Assembly (NCBI GenBank): GCA_001314685.1
Contig: LJNT01000064.1
Coordinates: forward strand, 1 to 43,226
DNA length: 43,226 bases
Source: Rhodobacteraceae bacterium HLUCCA09
GTDB lineage: Bacteria > Pseudomonadota > Alphaproteobacteria > Rhodobacterales > Rhodobacteraceae
Direction of reading: 5' to 3'
Shown here: in pieces, positions 36,437-43,226 of the stretch
How positions within the stretch are numbered: position 1 is the stretch's first letter
Layout of the letters: each line of letters starts with the position of its first letter
Made by a program: the position numbers and the translations under genes
The notes under the pieces: generated by a model
The model's database searches: none
The model's input: the letters and a program-made list of their open reading frames with translations, nothing else
Told to the model about the DNA's origin: nothing

Positions 36437-37441
36437 ATGATTCAGACGCCTTACCTGCTGTTCCTCGGCGACGCGCCCGACCCGCTGGCCGCGAAGGTCG
36501 CGCAGGGCATCCGCGACTGGCGCCCCGAATACGCGCTCGGCCAGGTCCGGATGGAGGGGTGCCGCGCCGACATGCGCGTGCCCGACATGAGCCTCGACGA
36601 GGGACTCGAGGCCGGTGCGAGGACGCTGGTGATCGGCGTGGCGAACCGGGGCGGCGTGATCTCGGCCGCCTGGCGGCATGTGCTGGCCGAGGCGCTGCTG
36701 AAGGGCTACGACCTCGCCTCGGGCCTGCACAACCTGTTGCGCGACGAGCCGGAGCTGGTCGAGATCGCCCGCGCCGAGGGCCGCCAGTTGCACGACGTGC
36801 GGGTGCCTTCGCAGGCCTATCCCATCGCCGACGGCGTCAAGCGGCGGGGCCTGCGCTGCCTCGCCGTGGGCACCGACTGCTCGGTGGGCAAGATGTACAC
36901 CGCGCTGGCGATGGACCACGAGATGCGCGACCGGGGGATGAAGGCGAGCTTTCGCGCCACGGGCCAGACCGGCATCCTGATCACGGGCGAGGGCGTGCCG
37001 CTCGACGCGGTGGTGGCCGACTTCATGGCCGGCTCTGTCGAGTGGCTGACGCCCGACAACGACCCCGACCACTGGGACCTGATCGAGGGCCAGGGCTCGC
37101 TCTTCCATCCCTCCTATTCCGGTGTGACGCTGGCGCTCATCCATGGCGGGCAGCCCGACGCGCTGATCCTCTGCCACGAGCCGACGCGCGCGCACATGCG
37201 CGGACTGCCCGGCTATGCCCTGCCCTCGCTCGAGGAGGTGCGCGACCTGTCGCTCGCCTGTGCGCATCGCGTCAATCCGGCGTGTCGCGCGGTGGGCATC
37301 TCGGTGAACACCGCCGGGCTGGGCGAGGACGAGGCGACCGGTTACCTCGCCCGCACGGAAGAGCGGATGGGCCTGCCCGCGGTCGATCCGTTCCGCCACG
37401 GGGCGGGGCGGCTGGTCGACGCGCTCTCCGCCATCGGCTGA
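36437..37441 (+). CDS. dgcN: DgcN-type protein (DUF1611), D-glutamate N-acetyltransferase
   Basis: This is a 334-residue DUF1611 protein. The P-loop-like motif GTDCSVGKM is at residues 145-153, preceded by VPSQAYPIADGVKRRG and followed by ATGQTGILI and LIEGQGSLFHPSY, the usual domain order. In marine bacteria DgcN acetylates D-glutamate, after which DgcA racemises N-acetyl-D-glutamate. The directly following gene is a DgcA-type enolase, so this assignment is favoured over a generic DUF1611 label. AAGGAGACGCC precedes ATG 36437. It is divergent from the DJ-1-like gene across 128 bp. Confidence 0.85.
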   Translation: MIQTPYLLFLGDAPDPLAAKVAQGIRDWRPEYALGQVRMEGCRADMRVPDMSLDEGLEAGARTLVIGVANRGGVISAAWRHVLAEALLKGYDLASGLHNLLRDEPELVEIARAEGRQLHDVRVPSQAYPIADGVKRRGLRCLAVGTDCSVGKMYTALAMDHEMRDRGMKASFRATGQTGILITGEGVPLDAVVADFMAGSVEWLTPDNDPDHWDLIEGQGSLFHPSYSGVTLALIHGGQPDALILCHEPTRAHMRGLPGYALPSLEEVRDLSLACAHRVNPACRAVGISVNTAGLGEDEATGYLARTEERMGLPAVDPFRHGAGRLVDALSAIG

Positions 37442-37444
37442 GCG

Positions 37445-37486
37445 GGCCCCGGCGGCGGGGCCATGCGTATTTGAAACAGAAAGAAG
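37445..37486 (+). repeat. Intergenic hairpin/TATTTG repeat, copy D
   Basis: GGCCCC-GGCGGC-GGGGCC (37445-37462), then ATGCGTATTTGAAAC and AGAAAGAAG. It is squeezed between dgcN and dgcA in sense orientation, starting 3 nt after the dgcN stop. Confidence 0.65.
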
Positions 37487-37502
37487 CGGGGGGCGGGGCG
37501 CC

Positions 37503-38471
37503 ATGGAAATCGAGGTCGCGCGCGACGTGTTCCGGCTGGCGCAGGCCTTTACCATCTCGCGTGGCAGCCGCACCGAGGCACAGGTTCTGACGGTGACCGT
37601 GCACGACGGCGGTGTGGCGGGGCGGGGAGAATGCGTGCCCTACGCCCGCTACGGCGAGACGCTCGACAGCGTGGCGGGGCAGATCGCGGGGCTGCCGGCC
37701 GGGGGGCTGACGCGCGAGACCCTGCAGGAGGCGCTGCCGGCGGGCGCTGCGCGCAACGCCGTCGACTGCGCGCTGTGGGACCTGGAGGCCAAGCGCGCGG
37801 GCCGGCCGGCCTGGCAGCTCGCCGGGCTGGCCGAGCCGGGGCCGCTCGAGACCGCCTACACCCTCTCGCTCGACACGCCCGGGCGGATGCGGGCGGCGGC
37901 AGAAGCCAACGCGCACCGGCCGCTTCTGAAGATCAAGCTCGGCACGCCCGACGACATGCCCCGGCTCGAGGCAGTGCGTGCGGGCGCTCCGCTGGCGCGC
38001 ATCGTGGTCGACGCCAACGAGGGCTGGTCGCGCGAGGTCTATGCCGATGTCGCGCCCCATCTCGTGCGGCTCGGCGTGGCGATGGTCGAGCAGCCTGTGC
38101 CCGCGGGCGAGGACGAGGCGCTGCGCGGGCTCGACCGTCCCGTGCCGCTCTGCGCCGACGAGAGCGTGCATGACCGAGCGACGCTGGGGCGGCTCGAGGG
38201 CCTCTACGACATGGTCAACGTCAAGCTCGACAAGACCGGCGGGCTGACCGAGGCGCTCGCGCTGCGCGCCGAGGCGGAACGGCGGGGGTTCGGCATCATG
38301 GTGGGCTGCATGATCGGCTCATCGCTGGCCATGGCGCCGGCGGTGCTGCTGGCGCAGGGCGCGGCGGTCGTGGATCTTGACGGCCCGCTCCTGCTGGCCG
38401 AGGACCGCGCCGTGCCGCTCGTCTACGACCACGCGGGCGTGCACCCGCCGGCACCGGAGCTTTGGGGATAG
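37503..38471 (+). CDS. dgcA: DgcA-type N-acetyl-D-glutamate racemase (enolase superfamily)
   Basis: This is a 322-residue enolase-superfamily enzyme of the muconate-lactonising/dipeptide-epimerase branch. The catalytic K-x-K is at Lys143 and Lys145 (LLKIKLG). Metal ligands are Asp170 (VVDANEGW), Glu196 (MVEQPVP) and Asp219 (ADESVH), and the second-face base is in NVKLDKTGG (Lys241/Lys244). Generic annotation would be L-Ala-D/L-Glu epimerase. Adjacency to dgcN supports the racemase step of D-glutamate catabolism, giving N-acetyl-L-glutamate. The purine-rich tail of repeat D supplies GGGGGGCGGGG before ATG 37503. Confidence 0.85.
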   Translation: MEIEVARDVFRLAQAFTISRGSRTEAQVLTVTVHDGGVAGRGECVPYARYGETLDSVAGQIAGLPAGGLTRETLQEALPAGAARNAVDCALWDLEAKRAGRPAWQLAGLAEPGPLETAYTLSLDTPGRMRAAAEANAHRPLLKIKLGTPDDMPRLEAVRAGAPLARIVVDANEGWSREVYADVAPHLVRLGVAMVEQPVPAGEDEALRGLDRPVPLCADESVHDRATLGRLEGLYDMVNVKLDKTGGLTEALALRAEAERRGFGIMVGCMIGSSLAMAPAVLLAQGAAVVDLDGPLLLAEDRAVPLVYDHAGVHPPAPELWG

Positions 38472-38479
38472 GAGAGGGC

Positions 38480-39331
38480 ATGGGACGGATCGTCTACGTC
38501 AACGGGGAGTACGTGCCGGAGGAGGAGGCGCGCGTCTCGGTCTTCGACCGCGGCTTTCTCTTCGCCGACGGGGTCTACGAGGTGACGAGCGTGATCGGCG
38601 GGCGGCTGGTGGATTTCGACGGCCACGCAAAGCGCCTCTGGCGCTCGCTCGGCGAGCTCGACATGGCCGCGCCGGTGGACGAGGACGAATTGCTGGCGAT
38701 CCACCGCGAGCTGGTCGCGCGGAACGGGCTGGACGAGGGCTTGATCTACCTGCAGGTGACGCGCGGCGCGGCTGACCGCGACTTCGCCTGGCCCGAAGGC
38801 GCGGCGCCGACGCTGGTGCTGTTCACCCAGGCGAAGGGGATCGTCGACAGCCCGGCGGCCGAGCGCGGCATCCGCGTGATCTCGATCCCCGACAGGCGCT
38901 GGGGGCGGCGCGACATCAAGACGGTGCAGCTGCTCTACCCGTCGATGGGCAAGATGATGGCCAAGGCGGCGGGCGTCGACGACGCCTGGATGGTCGAGGA
39001 CGGGGCGGTGACCGAGGGCACCTCGAACAACGCCTACATCGTGACGGGGGGCAAGATCGTGACGCGGCACCTGGGCGAGGAAATCCTGCACGGGATCACC
39101 CGCGCGGCGGTGCTGCGCTTCGCCCGCGAGGCGCAGATGGAGGTGGAGGAGCGCGCCTTCACCCTCGACGAGGCGAAGGCGGCCGACGAGGCCTTCGTCA
39201 CCTCGGCCTCGACCTTCGTGACCCCGGTCGTGGAGATCGACGGCGCCGCCGTTGGCAACGGCGCGCCCGGACCCGTGGCGCGGCGGCTGCGCGAGATCTA
39301 CCTCGACGAGAGCGTGAAGGCTGCGGTCTGA
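38480..39331 (+). CDS. D-amino-acid transaminase (class IV aminotransferase)
   Basis: This is a 283-residue fold-type IV PLP enzyme. It begins MGRIVYVNGEYVPEEEARVSVFDRGF; VFDRGFLFADGVYE is the family's N-terminal signature. The PLP lysine is Lys147 in RRDIKTVQLL, equivalent to Lys145 of Bacillus Dat. EGTSNNAYIV and TSASTFVTPV bind phosphate. It converts D-amino acids to 2-oxo acids with 2-oxoglutarate as acceptor, producing D-glutamate, which is the substrate of DgcN. GGAGAGG lies before ATG 38480. It is co-oriented with dgcN and dgcA, 8 nt downstream. Confidence 0.9.
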   Translation: MGRIVYVNGEYVPEEEARVSVFDRGFLFADGVYEVTSVIGGRLVDFDGHAKRLWRSLGELDMAAPVDEDELLAIHRELVARNGLDEGLIYLQVTRGAADRDFAWPEGAAPTLVLFTQAKGIVDSPAAERGIRVISIPDRRWGRRDIKTVQLLYPSMGKMMAKAAGVDDAWMVEDGAVTEGTSNNAYIVTGGKIVTRHLGEEILHGITRAAVLRFAREAQMEVEERAFTLDEAKAADEAFVTSASTFVTPVVEIDGAAVGNGAPGPVARRLREIYLDESVKAAV

Positions 39332-39345
39332 TCGGCCGCCGGTGC

Positions 39346-39409
39346 GCGGGCGCTGCCCCCGTCGCCGCGTGCCGCGGCGACTCCCCCTGAGTATTTGGCC
39401 CGGAGTAAT
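39346..39409 (+). repeat. Intergenic hairpin/TATTTG repeat, copy C
   Basis: GCGGGC-GCT-GCCCCC start, stem GTCGCCGCG/CGCGGCGAC around TGC (39361-39381), TCCCCC, then GAGTATTTGG. It starts 14 nt after the transaminase stop in sense orientation and precedes the convergent GGT end. Confidence 0.75.
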
Positions 39410-39470
39410 TGGGCCGGGTTGAGGGGCGGCACGACGCGGTATCCGGCCCGTCGCCGCGCGCGCGGGCTGG

Positions 39471-41051
39471 TCAGTAGCCGAGCGCGATACCGTCCTTGCG
39501 CGGGTCGGAGGCGCCGGTCAGGAGGCCGGCCGCGTGGTCGATGCCGATCGCCTGTGCGCCGCCGATCGCAGAGGGGCTTTCGACCACCTCGTGGCCGCGG
39601 GCGGCGAGCTCGGCACGCACCTCGGGCGCATAGCCGCGCTCGACCAGCAGCTCGCCCGTGGCGTTGTCGGCGAAGGCGCGCGGGGCGTCGAGCGCCTCCT
39701 GCAGGTCCATCCCGTAGGTGGCGAGGTTGGTGATCAGGCGGGCGTGCCCGGTGCACTGGTAGGGGCCGCCCATCACGCCGAAGGGCATCGTCACCTCGCC
39801 GTTCCGCCGGACCATGCCGGGCAGGATCGTGTGAAGCGGCCGCTTGCCGCCACCGGCCTCGTTGGGGTGCCCGTCTTCCAGCGTGAAGCCCGCCCCGCGG
39901 TTGTGCAGCAGGATGCCGAAGCGGGGGCTGGCGAGGCCCGCGCCGAAGCTGTGGAAGATCGAGTAGATCAGCGACACCGCCATGCGGTCGCGGTCGACCA
40001 CGGTGATGTAGATCGTGTCGCGGTGCACCTCTTCGCTGCGCGGGCGCGGGTCGGGCATGGCGCGGCCCGGGTCGATCAGTGCCGCGAGCTCGGTGCCGAG
40101 ACCGGGCCGCTGGAGGCGCGCGGGGTCGGGCATGTGGGCGATGTCGGCCACGAAGCGGTCGCGGGCGTCGTAGGCGAGCCGCGTCGCCTCGGCCTCGAGG
40201 TGCACGCGGTCGGCGCCGAGGGGGTCGAGCGCAGCGAGGTCGAACCGGGCCAGAATGTCCATCAGCAGGAGCGCCGCGGTGCCCTGGCCGCTCGGGGGAT
40301 GCTCGAGCACCTCCCACCCGGCATAGCCGCCCGAGATCGGCGTGCCCCAGTCGGGGGCATTGCCGGCGAAGTCGTCGGCGGTGTGCGGGCCGCCTTCGAG
40401 CGCGGCGAGCATGTCGTCGGCCACCTCGCCTTCGTAGAAGGCGGCGCGGCCATGCCTGGCGATACGGCGCAGCACCTCGGCCTGGCCCGGCGCGCGGAAG
40501 AGCGCGCCTGTCGGCAGGGCCACGCCGCCAGCGAGGAACATGTCGCGCGCCGGCCCCTGCAGCCGGTCGGTGGCGCGCGCCCAGTCGAAGGCGACGCGGG
40601 GCGCGACCGGCACGCCTTCGTCGGCATAAAGGATGGCGGGGGCGAGCACATGGTCGAGCCCGAGCCGGCCGAACCGCTCGGACAGGGTGCAGATGCCGTC
40701 GACCGCGCCGGGGATCGTCACCGCTTCGGGCCCCGCCACGGGGATCGCGGTGTGGCCCTGCGCGCGCAGCCGCGCGGCGCAGAGGCCGGCGGGCGCGCGC
40801 CCCGAGGCGTTGAGCGCGACGACGTCATGGCCCGGGCCGGGCGAGACGAGGGCGAAGAGGTCGCCGCCGAGGCCGGTCATCTGCGGCTCGCAGAGGCCGA
40901 GCAGCACCGCGCCCGCGAGCGCGGCATCGACCGCGTTGCCGCCCGTCTTCAGCGTCTCGATTGCGACGGCGGCAGCCAGCGGGTGCGACGTGGCGCACAT
41001 TCCGTTGGTGGCGTAGACCGCCGACCGACCGGGTTTCTGGAAATCGCGCAT
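39471..41051 (-). CDS. Gamma-glutamyltransferase family protein
   Basis: This is a 526-residue Ntn-hydrolase precursor. It starts with the conserved substrate channel region (YATNGMCATSHPLAAAVAIETLKTGGNAVDAAL), then GLGGD. The autocleavage site and nucleophile is Thr346 in HRDTIYITVVDRD; downstream, GGGKRPLHT and MGGPYQ are typical of the small subunit. There is no signal peptide, so it should be cytoplasmic, unlike E. coli Ggt. It releases or transfers gamma-glutamyl groups, possibly feeding glutamate to the dgc genes that face it. The residues after Thr346 (Ile-Tyr) differ from the Thr-His of classical Ggt, as in many cytoplasmic homologues. Confidence 0.9.
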   Translation of the reverse strand: MRDFQKPGRSAVYATNGMCATSHPLAAAVAIETLKTGGNAVDAALAGAVLLGLCEPQMTGLGGDLFALVSPGPGHDVVALNASGRAPAGLCAARLRAQGHTAIPVAGPEAVTIPGAVDGICTLSERFGRLGLDHVLAPAILYADEGVPVAPRVAFDWARATDRLQGPARDMFLAGGVALPTGALFRAPGQAEVLRRIARHGRAAFYEGEVADDMLAALEGGPHTADDFAGNAPDWGTPISGGYAGWEVLEHPPSGQGTAALLLMDILARFDLAALDPLGADRVHLEAEATRLAYDARDRFVADIAHMPDPARLQRPGLGTELAALIDPGRAMPDPRPRSEEVHRDTIYITVVDRDRMAVSLIYSIFHSFGAGLASPRFGILLHNRGAGFTLEDGHPNEAGGGKRPLHTILPGMVRRNGEVTMPFGVMGGPYQCTGHARLITNLATYGMDLQEALDAPRAFADNATGELLVERGYAPEVRAELAARGHEVVESPSAIGGAQAIGIDHAAGLLTGASDPRKDGIALGY

Positions 41052-41403
41052 CGCCGTCCTCGCGGTTGCTCGTGCGCGGAGTAGACCGTTTGCATGGCGA
41101 GGGAAAGACCTCGGCGCCGCGCACTGGGTGGGGGCAATTCAAGCGCGACGCCGAGGGAAGCCTTTGCAGCTACATCCAGAGGTGTCGCAGGGGCAGATGG
41201 CGGCGATATGGACAGATTTTGGCGATTTCGGGGCAGGCCCCCCCTGCCGGTCTCGCGTTGCGGACGGGCAGAGGCGGGATCTACCGCGGGGCGAGACAGA
41301 GGGCAGGGCAGCGCCGGCCGCGGGGCGGGACGAGCAGCACGAGGCCCGATGATCGACGCGCGGGAGGGCGGCGGTGGCGGGGCGCCGCGTGCCGAGCGCC
41401 CCC
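41052..41403. other. 352-bp gap without a supported gene
   Basis: It lies between the ggt start and the end of the RsbW-like gene, both on the minus strand. Frames are open on both strands but carry no recognisable motif, start context or signal. It is less GC-rich near 41140-41230. A small inverted repeat GGCAGG/CCTGCC is at 41232-41248. It probably holds the ggt promoter. Confidence 0.6.
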
Positions 41404-42075
41404 TCAGGCGACGTCGCCGGGGGCGGCGCGCACGGCGAAGGTGAGACAGTTGCACCCTTCCAGCCGCTCGTAGCTCAGATGCTCTGCCAGGCTATGGATC
41501 AGCGCCCAGCCGAAGCCGCCTTCGGGGAGCGCGTCGAGCGGCACGGAGAGATCGGGGAAGGGCGTGGTTGGAATGCTCTTGCGCGGCATCGGCCGTCCGC
41601 CATCCCAGACGCGGCAGGCGGCCCAGCCGTCCATCAGGTCGAGCTCGATCACGATCCACCCCGCGGGATCCTCGAGATAGGCGTGCTCGACCACGTTGTT
41701 CAGCGCCTCGGCCAGCGCCATTTCGAGCGCGGCGCACGTCTCGTCGTCGAGGCCGAGGCGGCGGGCGGAGCGACAGAGGGCGGAGAGGGCGCCGCGCACC
41801 GCGAGGCTGCTGCTCGCGAGCCGGGCGACGAGGGTCGGGGCTTCCGGCGCGGGGGGCTCGTCCAGGGCGGCGGCGAGCAGATCCGCAGGGCGGCCGGACC
41901 CTGGCCGCGCTGGCGCGATCCGACCCGCGTGCGGGGCGCTGCCCGATGCGGCGGGCCCCGTCCAGCGGGGTGCCCGTTGCCCCGGCGCCACCGACGCTGC
42001 GACCGGCCGCGCGCCCTCATCGAGGGCGGCCGGATCGGCGTCGCGCGGCTCGTCCGGAGGAGTGCTCCTGACCAT
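41404..42075 (-). CDS. RsbW-like anti-sigma factor/serine kinase (HATPase_c)
   Basis: This is a 223-residue protein. Residues 1-80 are a low-complexity Ala/Pro/Arg region. The rest is a small GHKL ATPase domain with the N-box EALNNVVEHAY, the G1 box VWDGGRPMP and the lid/G2 GGFGWALIHSL. This is the arrangement of RsbW/SpoIIAB kinases, which phosphorylate STAS antagonists and bind sigma factors. It is directly downstream of a STAS gene on the same strand, so the two form a partner-switching pair. The long N-terminal extension is unusual for RsbW. Confidence 0.85.
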   Translation of the reverse strand: MVRSTPPDEPRDADPAALDEGARPVAASVAPGQRAPRWTGPAASGSAPHAGRIAPARPGSGRPADLLAAALDEPPAPEAPTLVARLASSSLAVRGALSALCRSARRLGLDDETCAALEMALAEALNNVVEHAYLEDPAGWIVIELDLMDGWAACRVWDGGRPMPRKSIPTTPFPDLSVPLDALPEGGFGWALIHSLAEHLSYERLEGCNCLTFAVRAAPGDVA

Positions 42076-42096
42076 GTCGCCCCTCGTGCGGCCGGC

Positions 42097-42441
42097 TCAG
42101 GCGGCGCTGGCCCCGTGCGCGCGTGCCGCCTCGACGTCGGCGTGCAGCGTGAAGACGCCGTCCATCCGCGTCAGACGGAACACCTTCATCACCTTGGGCG
42201 TCAAGCCGGCGAGTTCCAGCTTTCGCTCCGGGCCGAGTACCTTCATCGCCGAGACGATCGCGCCGAGGCCAGAGGAATCGATGAAGTCCACCGCCGCCAT
42301 GTCGAGCACCACGCGGCCGTCGCCGCCTTCGGTCAGCTCGCGCATGCGGTCCTTGAACCGGATGGCGCTCGCTGCGTCGATACGCTCGGACCGGACGGTG
42401 ACAATCGTGACGTCGCCCTGCGTGTCGGCCGCCATGTCCAT
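42097..42441 (-). CDS. STAS-domain anti-sigma factor antagonist (RsbV-like)
   Basis: This is a 114-residue STAS protein. The conserved DSSGLGAI contains the likely phosphorylated Ser57; VTIVTVRSERIDAASA is the first strand and helix. ATG 42441 is preceded by AAAGGAG, so the long frame upstream is not used. The unphosphorylated form would bind the RsbW-like kinase and free its target. The 21-nt gap to the kinase gene indicates one operon. No PP2C phosphatase or sigma gene is adjacent in the window. Confidence 0.9.
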   Translation of the reverse strand: MDMAADTQGDVTIVTVRSERIDAASAIRFKDRMRELTEGGDGRVVLDMAAVDFIDSSGLGAIVSAMKVLGPERKLELAGLTPKVMKVFRLTRMDGVFTLHADVEAARAHGASAA

Positions 42442-42552
42442 CGGAATCGCTCCTTTCCTGCGCCCCGGCTCGGTCCGGGGCCACGCGCAGGCTGGACGAG
42501 AAACCTTACCAAACTGTATGCCGGCACGCAGGACAGCCGGAGGAGGAGCGCG

Positions 42553-43226
42553 ATGGCCGAGGTGATCGTCGCGGGGGCGGCCCGGACGCCGATGGGCGGC
42601 TTCCAGGGGGCGCTGGCGGGCGCGGGGGCGCCCGAACTCGGCGGCGTGGCCGGCCGCGCCGCGCTGTCGGGCGCGGACGGCGCCGCGCCGGAAGAGGTGA
42701 TCATGGGCTGTGTCCTGCCCGCGGGGCTCGGCCAGGCGCCGGCGCGGCAGGCGGGCTTTGCCGCGGGGCTGGGCGAGGGCGTGCCGGCGACGACGCTCAA
42801 CAAGATGTGCGGCTCGGGCATGGCCGCGGCGATGGCCGCGCATGACCGGATCGCGCTGGGCGCGGTCTCGTGCATCCTGGCGGGCGGCATGGAGAGCATG
42901 ACGCGGGCGCCTTACCTCCTGCCCGACGCGCGCGGCGGCGCCCGGATCGGCCACGGCCAGGTGATCGATTCGATGTTCCGCGACGGGCTGGAGGACGCCT
43001 ACGAGCGGGGGCCGAGAGGAGAGCCGCGTCTGATGGGCGCCTTCGCCGAGGACTGCGCCGAGGCGTTCCGGTTTACCCGGCAGGAGCAGGATGCGTATGC
43101 CCTCTCCTCGCTCTCTCGCGCGCTCGAGGCGCACGGGTCGGGCGCCTTCGCGGCCGAGATCGCGCCGGTCACGGTGGCGGGCCGCAAGGGCGAGACGGTG
43201 ATCGAGATCGACGAGCAGCCGCAGAC
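42553..43226 (+). CDS. Acetyl-CoA C-acyltransferase (thiolase), N-terminal part
   Basis: The gene begins at ATG 42553 after AGGAGGAG and runs off the window; 224 codons are visible. The family N terminus (VIVAGAARTPMGGFQGAL) and the acyl-accepting Cys86 in LNKMCGSGM are clear, as is GGMESMTRAPY. It condenses or cleaves acetoacetyl-CoA or 3-oxoacyl-CoA. The sequence type is biosynthetic acetyl-CoA acetyltransferase, but the C-terminal His and Cys are outside the window, so the substrate class is open. It is divergent from the STAS-RsbW pair. Confidence 0.93.
   Translation, partial: MAEVIVAGAARTPMGGFQGALAGAGAPELGGVAGRAALSGADGAAPEEVIMGCVLPAGLGQAPARQAGFAAGLGEGVPATTLNKMCGSGMAAAMAAHDRIALGAVSCILAGGMESMTRAPYLLPDARGGARIGHGQVIDSMFRDGLEDAYERGPRGEPRLMGAFAEDCAEAFRFTRQEQDAYALSSLSRALEAHGSGAFAAEIAPVTVAGRKGETVIEIDEQPQ

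Overview
The window is a high-GC chromosomal segment from an alphaproteobacterium, most likely a Rhodobacteraceae/Roseobacter-group member. This rests on gene content: an RpoE-ChrR (ECF11) pair beside the five-gene operon known from the Rhodobacter sphaeroides RpoE regulon, malyl-CoA lyase, a DUF3035 (BamF-type) lipoprotein next to lspA, and a twin-transmembrane/PduO/EtfBA block. Genes are dense, many overlap by 4 bp (ATGA or GTGA), and no tRNA, rRNA, CRISPR array, transposon or phage gene is visible. The segment looks like ordinary chromosome with some accessory catabolic modules.

Layout. 1-6521 (+): the end of lspA, a BamF-like lipoprotein, an M16 peptidase pair (one active-type, one lacking the zinc motif), mutL and rmuC. 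6522-12701: chrR and rpoE on the minus strand, then a near-consensus RpoE promoter and a divergent operon (FAD oxidoreductase, DUF1365, MFS, DUF3833, SDR). This is the singlet-oxygen/organic-peroxide response block, with an unusual ChrR that lacks two of four zinc ligands.

12771-23275: a nutrient-uptake region. It holds an M20 deacylase, a family-5 (dipeptide type) solute-binding protein, a frameshifted serine hydrolase and an ArnT-like glycosyltransferase on +, then creatinase, a fused two-domain ABC ATPase and two permeases on -. The binding protein and the membrane parts are on opposite strands with creatinase between them, which suggests creatine or peptide use. 23557-34070: parC, an SH3 protein, a twin-TM protein, cobalamin adenosyltransferase, etfBA, the convergent ftsE-ftsX-plsC operon, a zinc-ribbon protein and malyl-CoA lyase. 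34099-35468: a small coiled-coil protein and accA.

35472-41051: a DJ-1/PfpI-like protein with a ten-unit GCCACC microsatellite and no catalytic Cys, then dgcN, dgcA, a D-amino-acid transaminase and a convergent gamma-glutamyltransferase. Together these resemble the marine D-glutamate catabolic pathway extended by a transaminase and a glutamyl-releasing enzyme. 41404-43226: an RsbW-type kinase/anti-sigma factor, a STAS antagonist and the start of a thiolase. Five copies of an intergenic hairpin/TATTTG repeat follow stop codons in the sense direction and probably act as 3' ends.
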